Shown here piece by piece: positions 1-7,410 of a DNA stretch of 9,062 bases. The DNA comes from Betaproteobacteria bacterium (lineage in GTDB: Bacteria > Pseudomonadota > Gammaproteobacteria > Burkholderiales > Rhodocyclaceae). Position 1 is the first letter of the stretch, and the number at the start of each line of letters is the position of its first letter. Location: NCBI GenBank assembly GCA_028065725.1, contig JAPTVL010000121.1, forward strand, positions 1 through 9,062, read 5' to 3'. Both the position numbers and the translations under genes were made by a program. The notes beneath the pieces are model-generated. The model did not search any database. It worked only from the letters and a program-made list of their open reading frames with translations, and had not been told where the DNA came from.

Positions 1-23
1 CCGTCGCGGACAAAATCGGATTG

Positions 24-44
24 CCGCGCCGTCAGACGGCGCGG
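24..44 (-). terminator. Hairpin downstream of the broken Cys/His small-protein gene; possible intrinsic terminator
   Basis: A perfect inverted repeat (ccgcgccgtc / gacggcgcgg around one central base) begins 3 bases beyond the stop codon at 48-50. Read on the minus strand it is followed by a T-containing but not pure T stretch (CCGATTTTG at about 20-11). The position and stem strength suit a transcription terminator; the weak T tract makes the call moderate. Confidence 0.45.
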
Positions 45-47
45 GAT

Positions 48-425
48 TCAGGCGAGGGGGGTTCGAGGAGGCCGCTCGGGGCCTTCGGGGACAAAGCCGC
101 TGAAGCGTGCAACGGGATCAGACGCGTAGCGTTGCTCGACAGTCATGATTGCCGGCGTTACGCTGACCGGAATCGGCAATGTCGATGCCAGCGCACACGC
201 GGCACAGTGTTTGCAGTCGTGCTGCGCGGGCGGCGCATCCGGCTGCCCGGTTTCATGGCAGTCCGCCTTCATGGCAGCCCGCCCTCATCTCGTCGGCCAT
301 TGCCACCGACTCCGTTGCAGCCTGATGCGAAACCATGCATCCCAGCATGGACGCAGAGGCCACTGCCTGCACGGGCAAGGCAGCATCAACAGCATCAGCA
401 GGAATCGGTGGAATCGGGTGCGCAC
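48..425 (-). pseudogene. Small secreted Cys/His protein (DUF2946-like style), disrupted by two frame changes
   Basis: Three pieces read as one protein. A GTG at 425-423 begins a basic and hydrophobic signal peptide (RTRFHRFLLMLLML). After a one-base loss near 372-380 the next frame continues LPVQAVASASMLGCMVSHQA and ends at a stop (261-259) within a direct repeat at 257-288. The original frame then resumes at the ATG at 272 with MKADCHETGQ, a cysteine cluster DCKHCAAC, and the C-terminus RYASDPVARFSGFVPEGPER, stopping at 48. Joined, it would be about 125 residues: a secreted protein with Cys, His and Met residues and a Pro/Arg tail. That composition resembles small proteins often encoded beside copper or other metal-efflux genes; the resemblance is from memory and the function is inference. 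No good ribosome site precedes the GTG. A short product from the ATG at 272 would lack the signal peptide. The gene may be decayed, or the breaks may be sequence errors. Confidence 0.6.
257..288. repeat. Two adjacent 16-bp direct repeats at a frame break
   Basis: Units 257-272 (ggcagtccgccttcat) and 273-288 (ggcagcccgccctcat) match at 14 of 16 positions. On the minus strand each encodes M-R/K-A-G/D-C followed by His or the first base of a His codon. Because 16 is not a multiple of three, the two copies sit in different frames. An original 18-bp in-frame repeat that lost two bases would explain this, as would a 16-bp duplication. Confidence 0.7.
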
Positions 426-507
426 GCGGACAGTGTAATCAAAAAAGCAGGCTGCCCAAGAGACCGCAACCAGGCGCCTTGGCTTCCCTGACAAGCAGGC
501 TGCGCCG

Positions 508-954
508 TCAGGAACGCCGCTTGCGCGGCTCGTAGTGCACCACGGCGCGCATGATCTCGGAATAGGGAAACCTGGCGCTGCCGCCGAAGTGCTCGTTGCC
601 CTGCAGCACGGTGGCAGCGATGTCGGTGGATTCATCCGCTGCGCCATCCATCGCGTCGGCCAGCCCGCGCACGCCGCCGCACTGGGCACGGATTTCCTTG
701 CCGAAGGGCCACGGCGCGTCGGGATTGATTTTCAGCGCGAACTGGGCGTTCTCGCGCAGCGCCCGATAAAACGTCAGGCAGTGCTCGCGCACCGCCGGGT
801 CGCCGCAGGCAATTGCTTCGCGCTCGGCCAGGTTGAGCTTGCGCGAACGATCGCAGGCAACGCAGCGAGACAACAGGGCCCGCTCGAACGGACAGCTGTG
901 TTCGATGTAGGCCTTGCGGGCCAGCTTGTAAGCGTCTTCGTTGTACTCAGCCAT
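508..954 (-). CDS. Conserved hypothetical cysteine-rich protein, 148 aa
   Basis: I do not recognise a named family. The chosen start is the ATG at 954 (MAEYNEDAYKLARKAY); an upstream ATG at 1011 would add 19 residues without a ribosome site, and the ATG at 954 has only a weak one. No signal peptide or membrane segment is seen, so it is probably cytoplasmic. Six cysteines lie at residues 21, 31, 34, 50, 59 and 92; the group CPFERALLSRCVACDRSRKL with the following C50 and C59 could bind zinc or an iron-sulfur cluster, but nothing proves this. The rest is charged and soluble, with an Arg/Lys-rich end (EPRKRRS). Codon use matches the neighbouring genes. It lies downstream of secA and the 75-residue gene in the same direction, separated from them by a 213-bp hairpin-rich gap, so it may have its own promoter. 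That it is a real gene is likely; its function is unknown. Confidence 0.7.
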   Translation of the reverse strand: MAEYNEDAYKLARKAYIEHSCPFERALLSRCVACDRSRKLNLAEREAIACGDPAVREHCLTFYRALRENAQFALKINPDAPWPFGKEIRAQCGGVRGLADAMDGAADESTDIAATVLQGNEHFGGSARFPYSEIMRAVVHYEPRKRRS

Positions 955-965
955 ATTTAGCTTAA

Positions 966-979
966 GGACAAAGTTGTCC
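966..979. repeat. Short perfect inverted repeat upstream of the 148-aa gene
   Basis: GGACAA-AG-TTGTCC lies 11 bases upstream of the ATG at 954 and would be in its 5' leader or promoter. It could be an operator half-site pair or a leader hairpin; no protein is known to bind it. Confidence 0.3.
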
Positions 980-1032
980 AGAAACCGTAGCGAGCAACTG
1001 ATCACCCGCACGGGGTAGGCCGCGGTTGTAAA

Positions 1033-1046
1033 GGCGCTAAAGCGCC
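1033..1046 (-). terminator. Short hairpin, possible 3' end of the secA transcript
   Basis: GGCGCT-AA-AGCGCC forms a compact stem. On the minus strand it reads GGCGCTTTAGCGCC followed by TTTAC, so a weak terminator is possible about 120 bases beyond the stop of the 75-residue gene. The T run is only three bases. Confidence 0.3.
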
Positions 1047-1055
1047 AACACCCGC

Positions 1056-1124
1056 GCTCAGCCGGGTGAGCCCGCAGCGCAGCAACCGGAATGTACTGAA
1101 GTACATGAGGATTGCGAGCAGCGC
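1056..1124. repeat. REP-like extragenic palindrome
   Basis: Two nested stem-loops lie between genes. A small one at 1056-1071 is GCTCA / TGAGC. The larger one spans about 1077-1124: the outer arms GCAACC (1082-1087) and GG-A-TTGC (1109-1115) enclose a perfect inner stem ATGTACT-GA-AGTACAT (1091-1106), with GCGC at both ends. Its position in an extragenic gap and its layered stem resemble multi-copy REP elements of betaproteobacteria. I recall similar sequences but cannot count copies here. It may protect or process the 3' end of the secA transcript. Confidence 0.55.
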
Positions 1125-1167
1125 GCGATCCCGGATATCAGCCGCGCAGTAGGTTTATGGATAACTT

Positions 1168-1395
1168 TTACCAGTCGTCGCCGGAGAGGGTCTTCTCCAG
1201 TTCGCGCTCGGCCGTGAGCGTCTCCTGCGCGGCGATTTCGTTCTCGGCGAAGATCATCTTGTACTTGTCGCCGGACTTGGGGTCGAGCGTCTTGCGCAGT
1301 TCGTTGGTGTGCGCTTTGGCCTCTTTGAAGGTCGCCCACTCGCCCTGCTTTTCCAGTACTTTGAACATTCCCATTCGGAAAACGTAGTAAGGCAT
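1168..1395 (-). CDS. Conserved hypothetical protein, 75 aa, downstream of secA
   Basis: The start at ATG 1395 follows a clear ribosome site (GAGGAGA) that overlaps the secA stop codon, and the gene begins only 9 nt after secA, so the two are almost certainly cotranscribed and may be translationally linked. The protein begins MPYYVFRMGMFKVLEKQGEW, which looks like a short beta-rich N-terminus. It is followed by a charged helical part (FKEAKAHTNELRKTL), the segment YKMIFAENEIAAQETLTAER, and an acidic tail ending GDDW. No cysteines, signal peptide or membrane segment are present. It resembles small conserved hypothetical proteins of betaproteobacteria that share a MIFAENE-type segment, from memory. 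The function is unknown; proximity to secA does not by itself imply a role in secretion. Confidence 0.85.
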   Translation of the reverse strand: MPYYVFRMGMFKVLEKQGEWATFKEAKAHTNELRKTLDPKSGDKYKMIFAENEIAAQETLTAERELEKTLSGDDW

Positions 1396-1404
1396 GATGT
1401 CTCC

Positions 1405-4125
1405 TCAGCTCAATTTGCCGTGGCAGTGCTTGTACTTCTTGCCCGACCCGCACGGGCAGGGATCGTTGCGGCCGACCTTGGGGTAGCCTTCGCCCGCAGC
1501 CGCAGCCTGGTCGACTTCGGCAAAGTCCTGCGCCTCGTCGTACTCTGTGTGCTGGAACTGGATGTTCGACGGCTCGTGCGGCTCGACCGCCTGCACATCC
1601 TCGGGTGCGCGCACCTGCACGGTGGTGGTGATCTGCGTGACCTCGGCCTTGATTCCCGTCAGCATGGCCGAGAACAGTTCGAACGCCTCGCGCTTGTATT
1701 CCTGCTTGGGCTGTTTCTGCGCATAGCCGCGCAGGTGGATGCCCTGACGCAGGTGATCCAGCGCCGACAGATGTTCGCGCCAGTGGCTGTCCAGGCTCTG
1801 CAGCATCACCGCGCGCTCGAACTGGCGCAGGCCCTCTTCGCCGACCTGCGCTTCCTTCTCCTTGTACAGCGCGTCGGCGGTTTCCATGATCCGCTTGCGC
1901 AGACCCTCCTCGTTCAGGGTCTTGTCCTCGTCCAGCCACTGCTGCAGCGGCAGGTCGAGCGAGAACTGCGCGGCCAGGGATTTCTCCAGACCCGCCACGT
2001 CCCACTGCTCGTCCATGCTACCCGGTGCGATGTGCGGATTGATCGCCTCGTTCAGCACATCGTCACGCATGGCGCGGATGGTGTCGCCGATGTCGGCGCT
2101 CGCCAGCAGTTCGTTGCGCTGCTCGTAGATCACCTTGCGCTGGTCATTGGAGACGTCGTCATATTCGAGCAGCTGCTTGCGGATGTCGAAGTTGCGCTGC
2201 TCGACCTTGCGTTGTGCGTTCTCGATCGCGCGCGTCACCCACGGATGTTCGATCGCCTCGCCCTCCGGCATCTTCAGACGGTTCATGATCGCAGCGACGC
2301 GATCGGACGCGAAGATGCGCAACAGCGGGTCTTCCAGCGACAGGAAGAAGCGGCTGGAGCCGGGGTCGCCCTGGCGTCCGGAACGGCCGCGCAGCTGGTT
2401 GTCGACGCGGCGCGATTCGTGGCGTTCGGTGCCGATGATGTGCAGGCCGCCCGCCGCCAGCACGGCGTCGTGGCGCACCTGCCAGTCGGCCTTGAGCGCG
2501 GCGGTGCGCGCGTCCTTCTCGGCATCGGACAGACTTTCGTCGTTGCGGATGGCGTCGATTTCCTTCTGGATGCTGCCGCCCAGCACGATGTCGGTGCCGC
2601 GGCCCGCCATGTTGGTGGCGATGGTGATGCCGCCCGACAGACCCGCCTGGGCGATGACCTCGGCTTCGCGCTCATGCTGCTTGGCGTTCAGCACATTGTG
2701 CGGCAGACCGGTTTTCTTGAGCTCGGCGGAGAGATGTTCGTTGGCCTCGATCGAGGTGGTGCCCACCAGCACCGGCTGGCCGCGTTCGTGGCAGGCGCGG
2801 ATCTCGTTGATCACCGCCTGGTCGCGTTCGCGCGCGGTGCGGAAGACCTGATCGTGCTCGTCCTTGCGGATCATCGGACGGTGGGTCGGTACGACCACGG
2901 TTTCCAGGCCGTAGATGCTCTGGAATTCGAAGGCCTCGGTGTCCGCGGTACCGGTCATGCCCGACAGCTTCTCGTACATGCGGAAGAAGTTCTGGAAGGT
3001 GATCGACGCCAGCGTCTGATTCTCTTTCTGGATCGCCACGCCTTCCTTGGCTTCCACCGCCTGGTGCAGACCTTCCGACCAGCGCCGCCCGCTCATCAGG
3101 CGGCCGGTGAATTCGTCGACGATGATGACTTCGCCCCGCCCGTCAGACCCCGGCTGCACCACGTAGTGCTGGTCCTTGAAGAACAGCGCGTGCGCGCGCA
3201 GCGCGGCGTACACGTGGTGCATCAGCATGATGTTGGCGGCGTCGTAGAGGCTGCCGCCGGGCTGCAGGAGGCCCATCTCGGTGAGGACTTCCTCGACCTT
3301 TTCGTGACCGGCCTCGGACAGCAGCACCTGGCGCGACTTCTCGTCGACCGAATAGTCGCCCTCGGATTCCTCGTCCTTCTGCCGGACGAGGCGCGGCGGC
3401 ACCAGATTGACCTGCTGGTACAGCGCGGTGTTCTCTTCCGATTGGCCGGAGATGATCAGCGGCGTGCGCGCCTCGTCGATCAGGATCGAGTCGACTTCGT
3501 CGATGATGCCGAAGGCGAGCGGACGCTGCACCTTCTCGCCCATCTGGAAGACCATGTTGTCGCGCAGGTAGTCGAAGCCGTATTCGTTGTTGGTGCCGTA
3601 GGTGATGTCGGCGGCATACGCGGCCTGCTTGGCGTCGTGCGGCATCTGCGACAGGTTGACCCCGGTGGTCAGGCCGAGGAAGCCGTACAGCCGCCCCATC
3701 CATTCGGCATCGCGGCTGGCCAGGTAATCGTTCACCGTCACCACGTGCACGCCCTTGCCGGCGAGCGCGTTCAGATAGGCGGGCAGCGTCGCCATCAGCG
3801 TCTTGCCCTCGCCGGTTCGCATCTCGGCGATCTTGCCGTCATGCAGCACCATGCCGCCCACCATCTGCACGTCGAAGTGGCGCATCCCGAGCACCCGCCG
3901 CGAGGCTTCGCGCACCACGGCGAAGGCTTCCGGCAGCAGCTTGTCGAGCGACTCGCCGTTTTCCAGCCGGGACTTGAACTCGGCGGTCTTCCCGGCCAGC
4001 TCGGCGTCGGACAATTTCTCCATCGCCGGTTCCAGCGCATTGATCGCTTTTACCTTTTGCAGGTATTGTTTGACCAGCCGCTCGTTGCGGCTGCCGAAGA
4101 CTTTTTTGAACAGGGATTGCAGCAT
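1405..4125 (-). CDS. secA: Preprotein translocase ATPase subunit SecA
   Basis: SecA is the cytoplasmic motor that uses ATP to push unfolded preproteins through the SecYEG channel. The 906-residue product is full length for proteobacteria and begins [20 protein letters not shown]. Seen in order: Walker A MRTGEGKT (102-109) with the preceding Q-motif region; the Walker B/DEAD-type box IIDEVDS (about 207-213); the segment [11 protein letters not shown]; the preprotein cross-linking region beginning about residue 225; the second helicase domain with [10 protein letters not shown] and the arginine-finger region [13 protein letters not shown]; the helical wing/scaffold; and a C-terminal linker ending in the zinc site [13 protein letters not shown] (C890, C892, C901, H902), which binds SecB and lipids. 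No frame change or missing catalytic residue is visible. The ATG at 4125 has only a weak ribosome site. It is divergent from dciA across 122 bp and is followed by a 75-residue gene after 9 nt. No secM-like arrest gene is present upstream. Confidence 0.99.
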   Translation of the reverse strand: MLQSLFKKVFGSRNERLVKQYLQKVKAINALEPAMEKLSDAELAGKTAEFKSRLENGESLDKLLPEAFAVVREASRRVLGMRHFDVQMVGGMVLHDGKIAEMRTGEGKTLMATLPAYLNALAGKGVHVVTVNDYLASRDAEWMGRLYGFLGLTTGVNLSQMPHDAKQAAYAADITYGTNNEYGFDYLRDNMVFQMGEKVQRPLAFGIIDEVDSILIDEARTPLIISGQSEENTALYQQVNLVPPRLVRQKDEESEGDYSVDEKSRQVLLSEAGHEKVEEVLTEMGLLQPGGSLYDAANIMLMHHVYAALRAHALFFKDQHYVVQPGSDGRGEVIIVDEFTGRLMSGRRWSEGLHQAVEAKEGVAIQKENQTLASITFQNFFRMYEKLSGMTGTADTEAFEFQSIYGLETVVVPTHRPMIRKDEHDQVFRTARERDQAVINEIRACHERGQPVLVGTTSIEANEHLSAELKKTGLPHNVLNAKQHEREAEVIAQAGLSGGITIATNMAGRGTDIVLGGSIQKEIDAIRNDESLSDAEKDARTAALKADWQVRHDAVLAAGGLHIIGTERHESRRVDNQLRGRSGRQGDPGSSRFFLSLEDPLLRIFASDRVAAIMNRLKMPEGEAIEHPWVTRAIENAQRKVEQRNFDIRKQLLEYDDVSNDQRKVIYEQRNELLASADIGDTIRAMRDDVLNEAINPHIAPGSMDEQWDVAGLEKSLAAQFSLDLPLQQWLDEDKTLNEEGLRKRIMETADALYKEKEAQVGEEGLRQFERAVMLQSLDSHWREHLSALDHLRQGIHLRGYAQKQPKQEYKREAFELFSAMLTGIKAEVTQITTTVQVRAPEDVQAVEPHEPSNIQFQHTEYDEAQDFAEVDQAAAAGEGYPKVGRNDPCPCGSGKKYKHCHGKLS

Positions 4126-4247
4126 GAGGAATCCGAAATGCCCGCAGAACGCGGTAAATCGTTGAATTTTAACATAGGGATGCAGGCTTCCTGTGGCGTC
4201 ATCAAGACAGCGGAACCGGCTTCCCGTGAGGTCCGGGTGTCCCGCCC
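4126..4247. promoter_or_regulatory. Divergent secA/dciA intergenic region with an AT-rich promoter-like patch
   Basis: This 122-bp gap must hold the promoters for secA (minus) and dciA (plus). Its only AT-rich part is about 4152-4174 (ttgaattttaacatag). Read on the minus strand it contains TATGTTAAAAT, a plausible -10 region for secA about 30-50 bases upstream of its start. No convincing -35 box is seen on either strand. Confidence 0.35.
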
Positions 4248-4679
4248 ATGAGCGCCGAAAGCCTCGCCGATCTGCTCGCCAGCCAGCTGCCGCCCGCTGT
4301 CGCCGTGCGCGCCCGCCTGCTGCTCAACACCCAGGCCGCGCTCGAGCGCGCCCTGCCCGCCGCGCTGGCCGGGCACGTCCGCGTCATGCAGCTGGAAAAC
4401 GGCCTGTTGAGCCTCGCCTGCGACAGCGGCGCCGTCGCCAGCCGCCTGCGCCAGCAGACGGATGCACTGCTGGCCAGCCTCGGCAAACACAGCATCGTAG
4501 CCACCGCCGTGCGCATCAGCGTCAACCCGGAGCTGCTCGCACGCTACGTCCACCCGGTCGAAAAACGCGGCATGCCGGCGTCAGCGCTGGACGGCCTGGC
4601 GCACCTCACCACTGAAATTGAAGAAGGGCCGCTGAAGGAGGCCCTGGACCGCCTGTTGCGCCACCACCGCAAGGGATGA
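4248..4679 (+). CDS. dciA: DUF721 / DciA-family protein, replicative helicase loading factor
   Basis: DciA proteins interact with the replicative helicase DnaB and help place it on DNA in bacteria that lack the phage-derived DnaC loader. The 143-residue product begins [20 protein letters not shown] and has the DUF721 features: an N-terminal helical segment, a central strand-rich part ([20 protein letters not shown]), then the helix [15 protein letters not shown], the strand [15 protein letters not shown] and a helical, charged C-terminus. Length fits the family. The ATG at 4248 has a GTGAGG about 15 bases upstream, further than usual, so translation may be weak. In Vibrio and related bacteria dciA lies beside secA and lpxC, which supports the call; here it is divergent from secA instead of upstream in the same direction. 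No signal peptide is present. The family call rests on pattern and context. Confidence 0.8.
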   Translation: MSAESLADLLASQLPPAVAVRARLLLNTQAALERALPAALAGHVRVMQLENGLLSLACDSGAVASRLRQQTDALLASLGKHSIVATAVRISVNPELLARYVHPVEKRGMPASALDGLAHLTTEIEEGPLKEALDRLLRHHRKG

Positions 4680-4693
4680 GGTCGCTTTGGCAT

Positions 4694-4733
4694 CCCCCAC
4701 CTTCTATACTGGGGGTCATGCATGCAAGCCCCC
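4694..4733 (+). promoter_or_regulatory. Two mutually exclusive hairpins in the leader of tsdB, with a TATACT box
   Basis: GGGGG at 4711-4715 can pair either with CCCCC at 4694-4698 (stem CCCCCA/TGGGGG, 10-base loop) or with CCCCC at 4729-4733. TATACT at 4705-4710 resembles a sigma-70 -10 box, but no good -35 box lies 16-18 bases upstream. The first hairpin could also end the dciA transcript, though no T tract follows. The structure is visible; any regulatory role is speculation. Confidence 0.3.
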
Positions 4734-4773
4734 GGTTTGCCTGATCCTTCCGCCTGAAGATTTCCTGGAACGC

Positions 4774-5418
4774 ATGATGCGATCACCCGTTCGTCACACA
4801 TTAGCAGGGGCCATGGTCATGGCAGCGTCCGTCGCTGCGGCGGCGCCCCCTTCCATCGTCACCCAGGGCAAGGGGGGGGCGATTGCCTGTGCCAGCTGCC
4901 ACGGTGTGGATGGGGCCGGCAATGCCCAGGCCGGATTTCCGGCGCTGGCACAACTGCCGCCGGCATACTTCGCCAAACAGATCGCCGACTTCAAGGCCGG
5001 CACCCGCACCCATCCGGTCATGACGCCCATCGCGCAGGCGATGAGCGTCGAAGACGCCGACTCCACTGCACGTCATTATGCGAGTCAGCCGCGCCCGAAA
5101 GCCGGCGCAAGCACGGTGGACCCCGCTGTCATTGCGCGCGGCAAGAATCTGGCGATCAACGGCGCCTGGGACCGACAGGTGCCGCCGTGTTTCAAATGCC
5201 ATGCCGTCGACGGCCTTGGCGTTCCGCCGGCGTTCCCAGCGATAGCGGGACAACACGCCGCCTACACGGTGAGTCAATTGCAGGCCTGGAAAACCGGCGC
5301 CCGAACCAATGATCCGCAAAAGCTGATGAAGGCGGTTGCGGAGAATCTCACCGATGACGATATACGTTCAGTCGCCGAATATCTGGCAACGCTCGGAACC
5401 CGGGGGGAAGGAAAATGA
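4774..5418 (+). CDS. tsdB: Diheme cytochrome c, c4-like; probable TsdB electron acceptor of thiosulfate dehydrogenase
   Basis: The product has two heme c sites, CASCH (39-43) and CFKCH (139-143), in two homologous c4-type halves. Candidate sixth ligands are Met83 (HPVMTPIA) or Met90 for the first heme and Met185 (PQKLMKAVAENL) for the second. A signal peptide MMRSPVRHTLAGAMVMAASV with Ala-rich cleavage near residues 21-24 places it in the periplasm. The ATG at 4774 or 4777 both follow a weak GGAA; a TTG at 4687 would add residues before the signal peptide and is unlikely. The gene overlaps the next one by 4 bp (ATGA), implying coupled translation. TsdB, a diheme c4-like cytochrome encoded just before tsdA in several bacteria and fused to it in others, accepts electrons from TsdA. 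The cytochrome identity is firm; the TsdB role follows from the neighbour. Confidence 0.8.
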   Translation: MMRSPVRHTLAGAMVMAASVAAAAPPSIVTQGKGGAIACASCHGVDGAGNAQAGFPALAQLPPAYFAKQIADFKAGTRTHPVMTPIAQAMSVEDADSTARHYASQPRPKAGASTVDPAVIARGKNLAINGAWDRQVPPCFKCHAVDGLGVPPAFPAIAGQHAAYTVSQLQAWKTGARTNDPQKLMKAVAENLTDDDIRSVAEYLATLGTRGEGK

Positions 5419-6467
5419 ATAGATCTGTAGGGTATGCGTTCTGTGTGCTCGCCTTGGGCGGCATGCTCGGCGGGTGCGACAAGCAGCAGCCCGAACCGAA
5501 GGCCACCGAAGCGGTGGCCGCGAAGCCGGGCCGCGGCGAGCAAACCGGCTTCGCGGGCGCACCACCCGACGGTGCCGCAGTGGATTCGGCCAAACGGCCC
5601 GCCCCTTTCACGCCCCCGGCCGAAAGCGAAATTCCACAAAACGAATACGGCGAAATGGTATTGCTGGGCAAGAATATTTTTGTGAACACCCAGCAACACG
5701 CCAAGGCTTACGTCGGCAACGGCATGAACTGCGCCAACTGTCACCTGGACAATGGCCGCAAAGCCGATTCGGCACCGTTATGGGCCGCTTATGTCCTCTA
5801 TCCCGCATACCGCCAGAAAACCCGGCAGGTCGATACCATCCAGAGCCGTATTCAGGGGTGCTTCCTTTACAGCATGAACGGCAAGGCGCCCGCTCTGGAC
5901 AGCAAGGAAATGACCGCTTTGGTGACCTACCATTACTGGCTCGCCAAGGGCGCACCGACCGGCGTCAAATTGCCCGGCCAGGGCTATGTCAAAGTGGCGA
6001 AGCCCGCACTGACACCCGACATGGCGCGCGGACGCGACGTCTACGAGAACAATTGCGCGATATGCCACGGCGCCAACGGTGAAGGCATCAAAGCGCGCGG
6101 CGAGTATGCGTTTCCGCCTTTATGGGGCAAGGATTCGTTCAACTGGGGCGCCGGCATGCATCGCGTCGACACGGCGGCGGGCTTTATCCAGGCCAACATG
6201 CCCTATGGGCTCGGCGGCACCCTGAGCGATCAGGAAGCCTGGGATGTGGCCTTGTTCATGAACAGCCATGAGCGCCCGCAGGATCCACGCTTTAAAGGCA
6301 GTGTCGCGCAGACCCGTGACAAGCATCACGACGAAAACTGCCTGTATGGGCGCACCCCCGAGGCATTGGCGGCGTCCATCGAGCGGAAGGCAGAAGCCGC
6401 GGGCAACGCGGCTGCCAAGCCGGCAACCAAGCAAGTGGAAGGTTATTCCCCGGCGGTCTCGCACTAA
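5415..6467 (+). CDS. tsdA: Thiosulfate dehydrogenase (tetrathionate-forming) TsdA, predicted lipoprotein
   Basis: TsdA joins two thiosulfates into tetrathionate, releasing two electrons, in the periplasm. The 350-residue product has two heme c sites, CANCH (106-110) and CAICH (214-218). Between them Cys149 lies in SRIQGCFLYSMNGKAP, the position expected for the unusual Cys ligand of the active-site heme known from Allochromatium TsdA. Met262 (QANMPYG) is the likely ligand of the second heme; the residue before it is Asn, not the Lys of the Allochromatium enzyme. The N-terminus MNRSVGYAFC...LGGC has a lipobox with Cys21, followed by Asp22, then a Pro/Ala-rich linker (about 24-72). The C-terminal 30 residues are Ala/Lys-rich and look disordered. 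A ribosome site (aaggaa) precedes the ATG, which overlaps the tsdB stop by 4 bp. Identification as TsdA is by motif pattern and operon partner. Confidence 0.85.
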   Translation: MNRSVGYAFCVLALGGMLGGCDKQQPEPKATEAVAAKPGRGEQTGFAGAPPDGAAVDSAKRPAPFTPPAESEIPQNEYGEMVLLGKNIFVNTQQHAKAYVGNGMNCANCHLDNGRKADSAPLWAAYVLYPAYRQKTRQVDTIQSRIQGCFLYSMNGKAPALDSKEMTALVTYHYWLAKGAPTGVKLPGQGYVKVAKPALTPDMARGRDVYENNCAICHGANGEGIKARGEYAFPPLWGKDSFNWGAGMHRVDTAAGFIQANMPYGLGGTLSDQEAWDVALFMNSHERPQDPRFKGSVAQTRDKHHDENCLYGRTPEALAASIERKAEAAGNAAAKPATKQVEGYSPAVSH

Positions 6468-6515
6468 CAACCACGATTACGCACCGAGGCACTCGCCCCC
6501 CGGGCACGAAATCAT

Positions 6516-7410
6516 TCAACGCGCGTCACGGTTTTCCCTGTCGCGCCCCCGGTAGGTCTGGCTGGCGGGTTGCCCCGGCAGCGGCCGTTCCTTGCCGCCC
6601 TGCCGAGCTTCGCCCCGTAGCGGCGCGGCCTCGGTCCGCGTGCGCGCGTCTTGCACGCTGCCGGGCACGGACGGGCGGCTGACGACCGGTGGCGCAACCT
6701 CGGCAGGCTGGGCGGGTCGGGGCACGGGCCTGACCTCCCGCCGCTCGGTGCCTTGCTCGCGCATCCTTTGCTCGCGGATTGTGCTCTGGCCGCGCACCGT
6801 GGCCTGCTCACCCGGGATCGCCGACTTCCTTATCTCCTCATAGCGCGGCGGCCGCGGCGGCGGCGCCCGTTCCGGCTCCGTCTCGGCTCCGAAGGGCGGC
6901 CGCGGCCGGATGCGGGCATCCTCGGTGCGGCGCGGGCGGGATCTTATAGCGCGTTTCGGAGACCGCCTGGCTGCGGATGCGCGGCGCCTCATCCTGCCAG
7001 GGCCGGGCCCGCTCGCGCGGCGTGCGCGTCGACACGACCGGGCGCGAGACGATTTCCGGTGGCGGCTGCATCCCCTTGGGCGCCCCGCCGAGCAGGCTGG
7101 CGCGCGAAGGCTTGAGCGGCAGTTCGCCGCGCACCGTCGCGAAGTCGGTGTGGCGGTAGCGGGTCTCCACGCCGGCGCGGATCCGCTCACGCCCGAACTT
7201 GTCGGGCGGCACCGTGAGGACGGCGCGCGGCAGCCTGGCGTTGTGGTAATGGATGTCGCCCACATTGATGACCGTGGTCTGCTTGATCACCACATTGTTG
7301 ACGATGCGCGGACTGCCCCAGCCGTCCCAGCGCGGATAGCCGCGATACCGATGATGGCGCCACCACGGCACCACCGGCTCGCCCCAACTCAGCGCAACCC
7401 ACCACACAGT
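6516..7410 (-). pseudogene. C-terminal part of the FecR/DUF6600-type protein, out of frame by two compensating shifts
   Basis: This continues the gene that starts at 8420. The upstream frame stops at 7389, but from about 7410 to about 6930 the next frame encodes matching sequence: WWVALSWGEPVVPWWRHHRY, then PRIVNNVVIKQTTVINVGDI, then Arg/Pro-rich sequence to SETRYKIPPAP. Near 6925-6940 coding sense returns to the original frame with RTEDARIRPRPPFGAETEPE and runs to the stop at 6516 through an Arg/Glu/Pro-rich, probably disordered tail (EEIRKSAIPGEQATVRGQ). The first change equals loss of one base, the second gain of one base, so the ends share a frame. WWVALSWGEP is what is expected to follow the VGVG segment in such proteins. 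No separate ribosome site is seen for either piece. Whether this is decay or sequence error cannot be decided here. Confidence 0.6.

Noticed and set aside
21..491. Plus-strand open frame of 156 codons over the first small gene
   Set aside because: The composition is Arg/Pro-rich with no recognisable motif, while the minus strand carries a coherent signal peptide, Cys cluster and C-terminus.
445..503. Direct repeat aagcaggctgc at 445-455 and 493-503
   Set aside because: Only 11 bp, two copies, no associated gene or structure; chance is sufficient in this composition.
1309..4251. Plus-strand open frame of 980 codons antisense to secA
   Set aside because: It covers secA almost exactly, is rich in His, Arg, Val and Leu in the manner of GC-rich shadow frames, has no ribosome site or domains, and secA is certain on the other strand.
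4687..4773. TTG at 4687 as the tsdB start
   Set aside because: It would place 29 non-hydrophobic residues ahead of a good signal peptide and lies inside the hairpin leader; the ATGs at 4774 and 4777 fit better.
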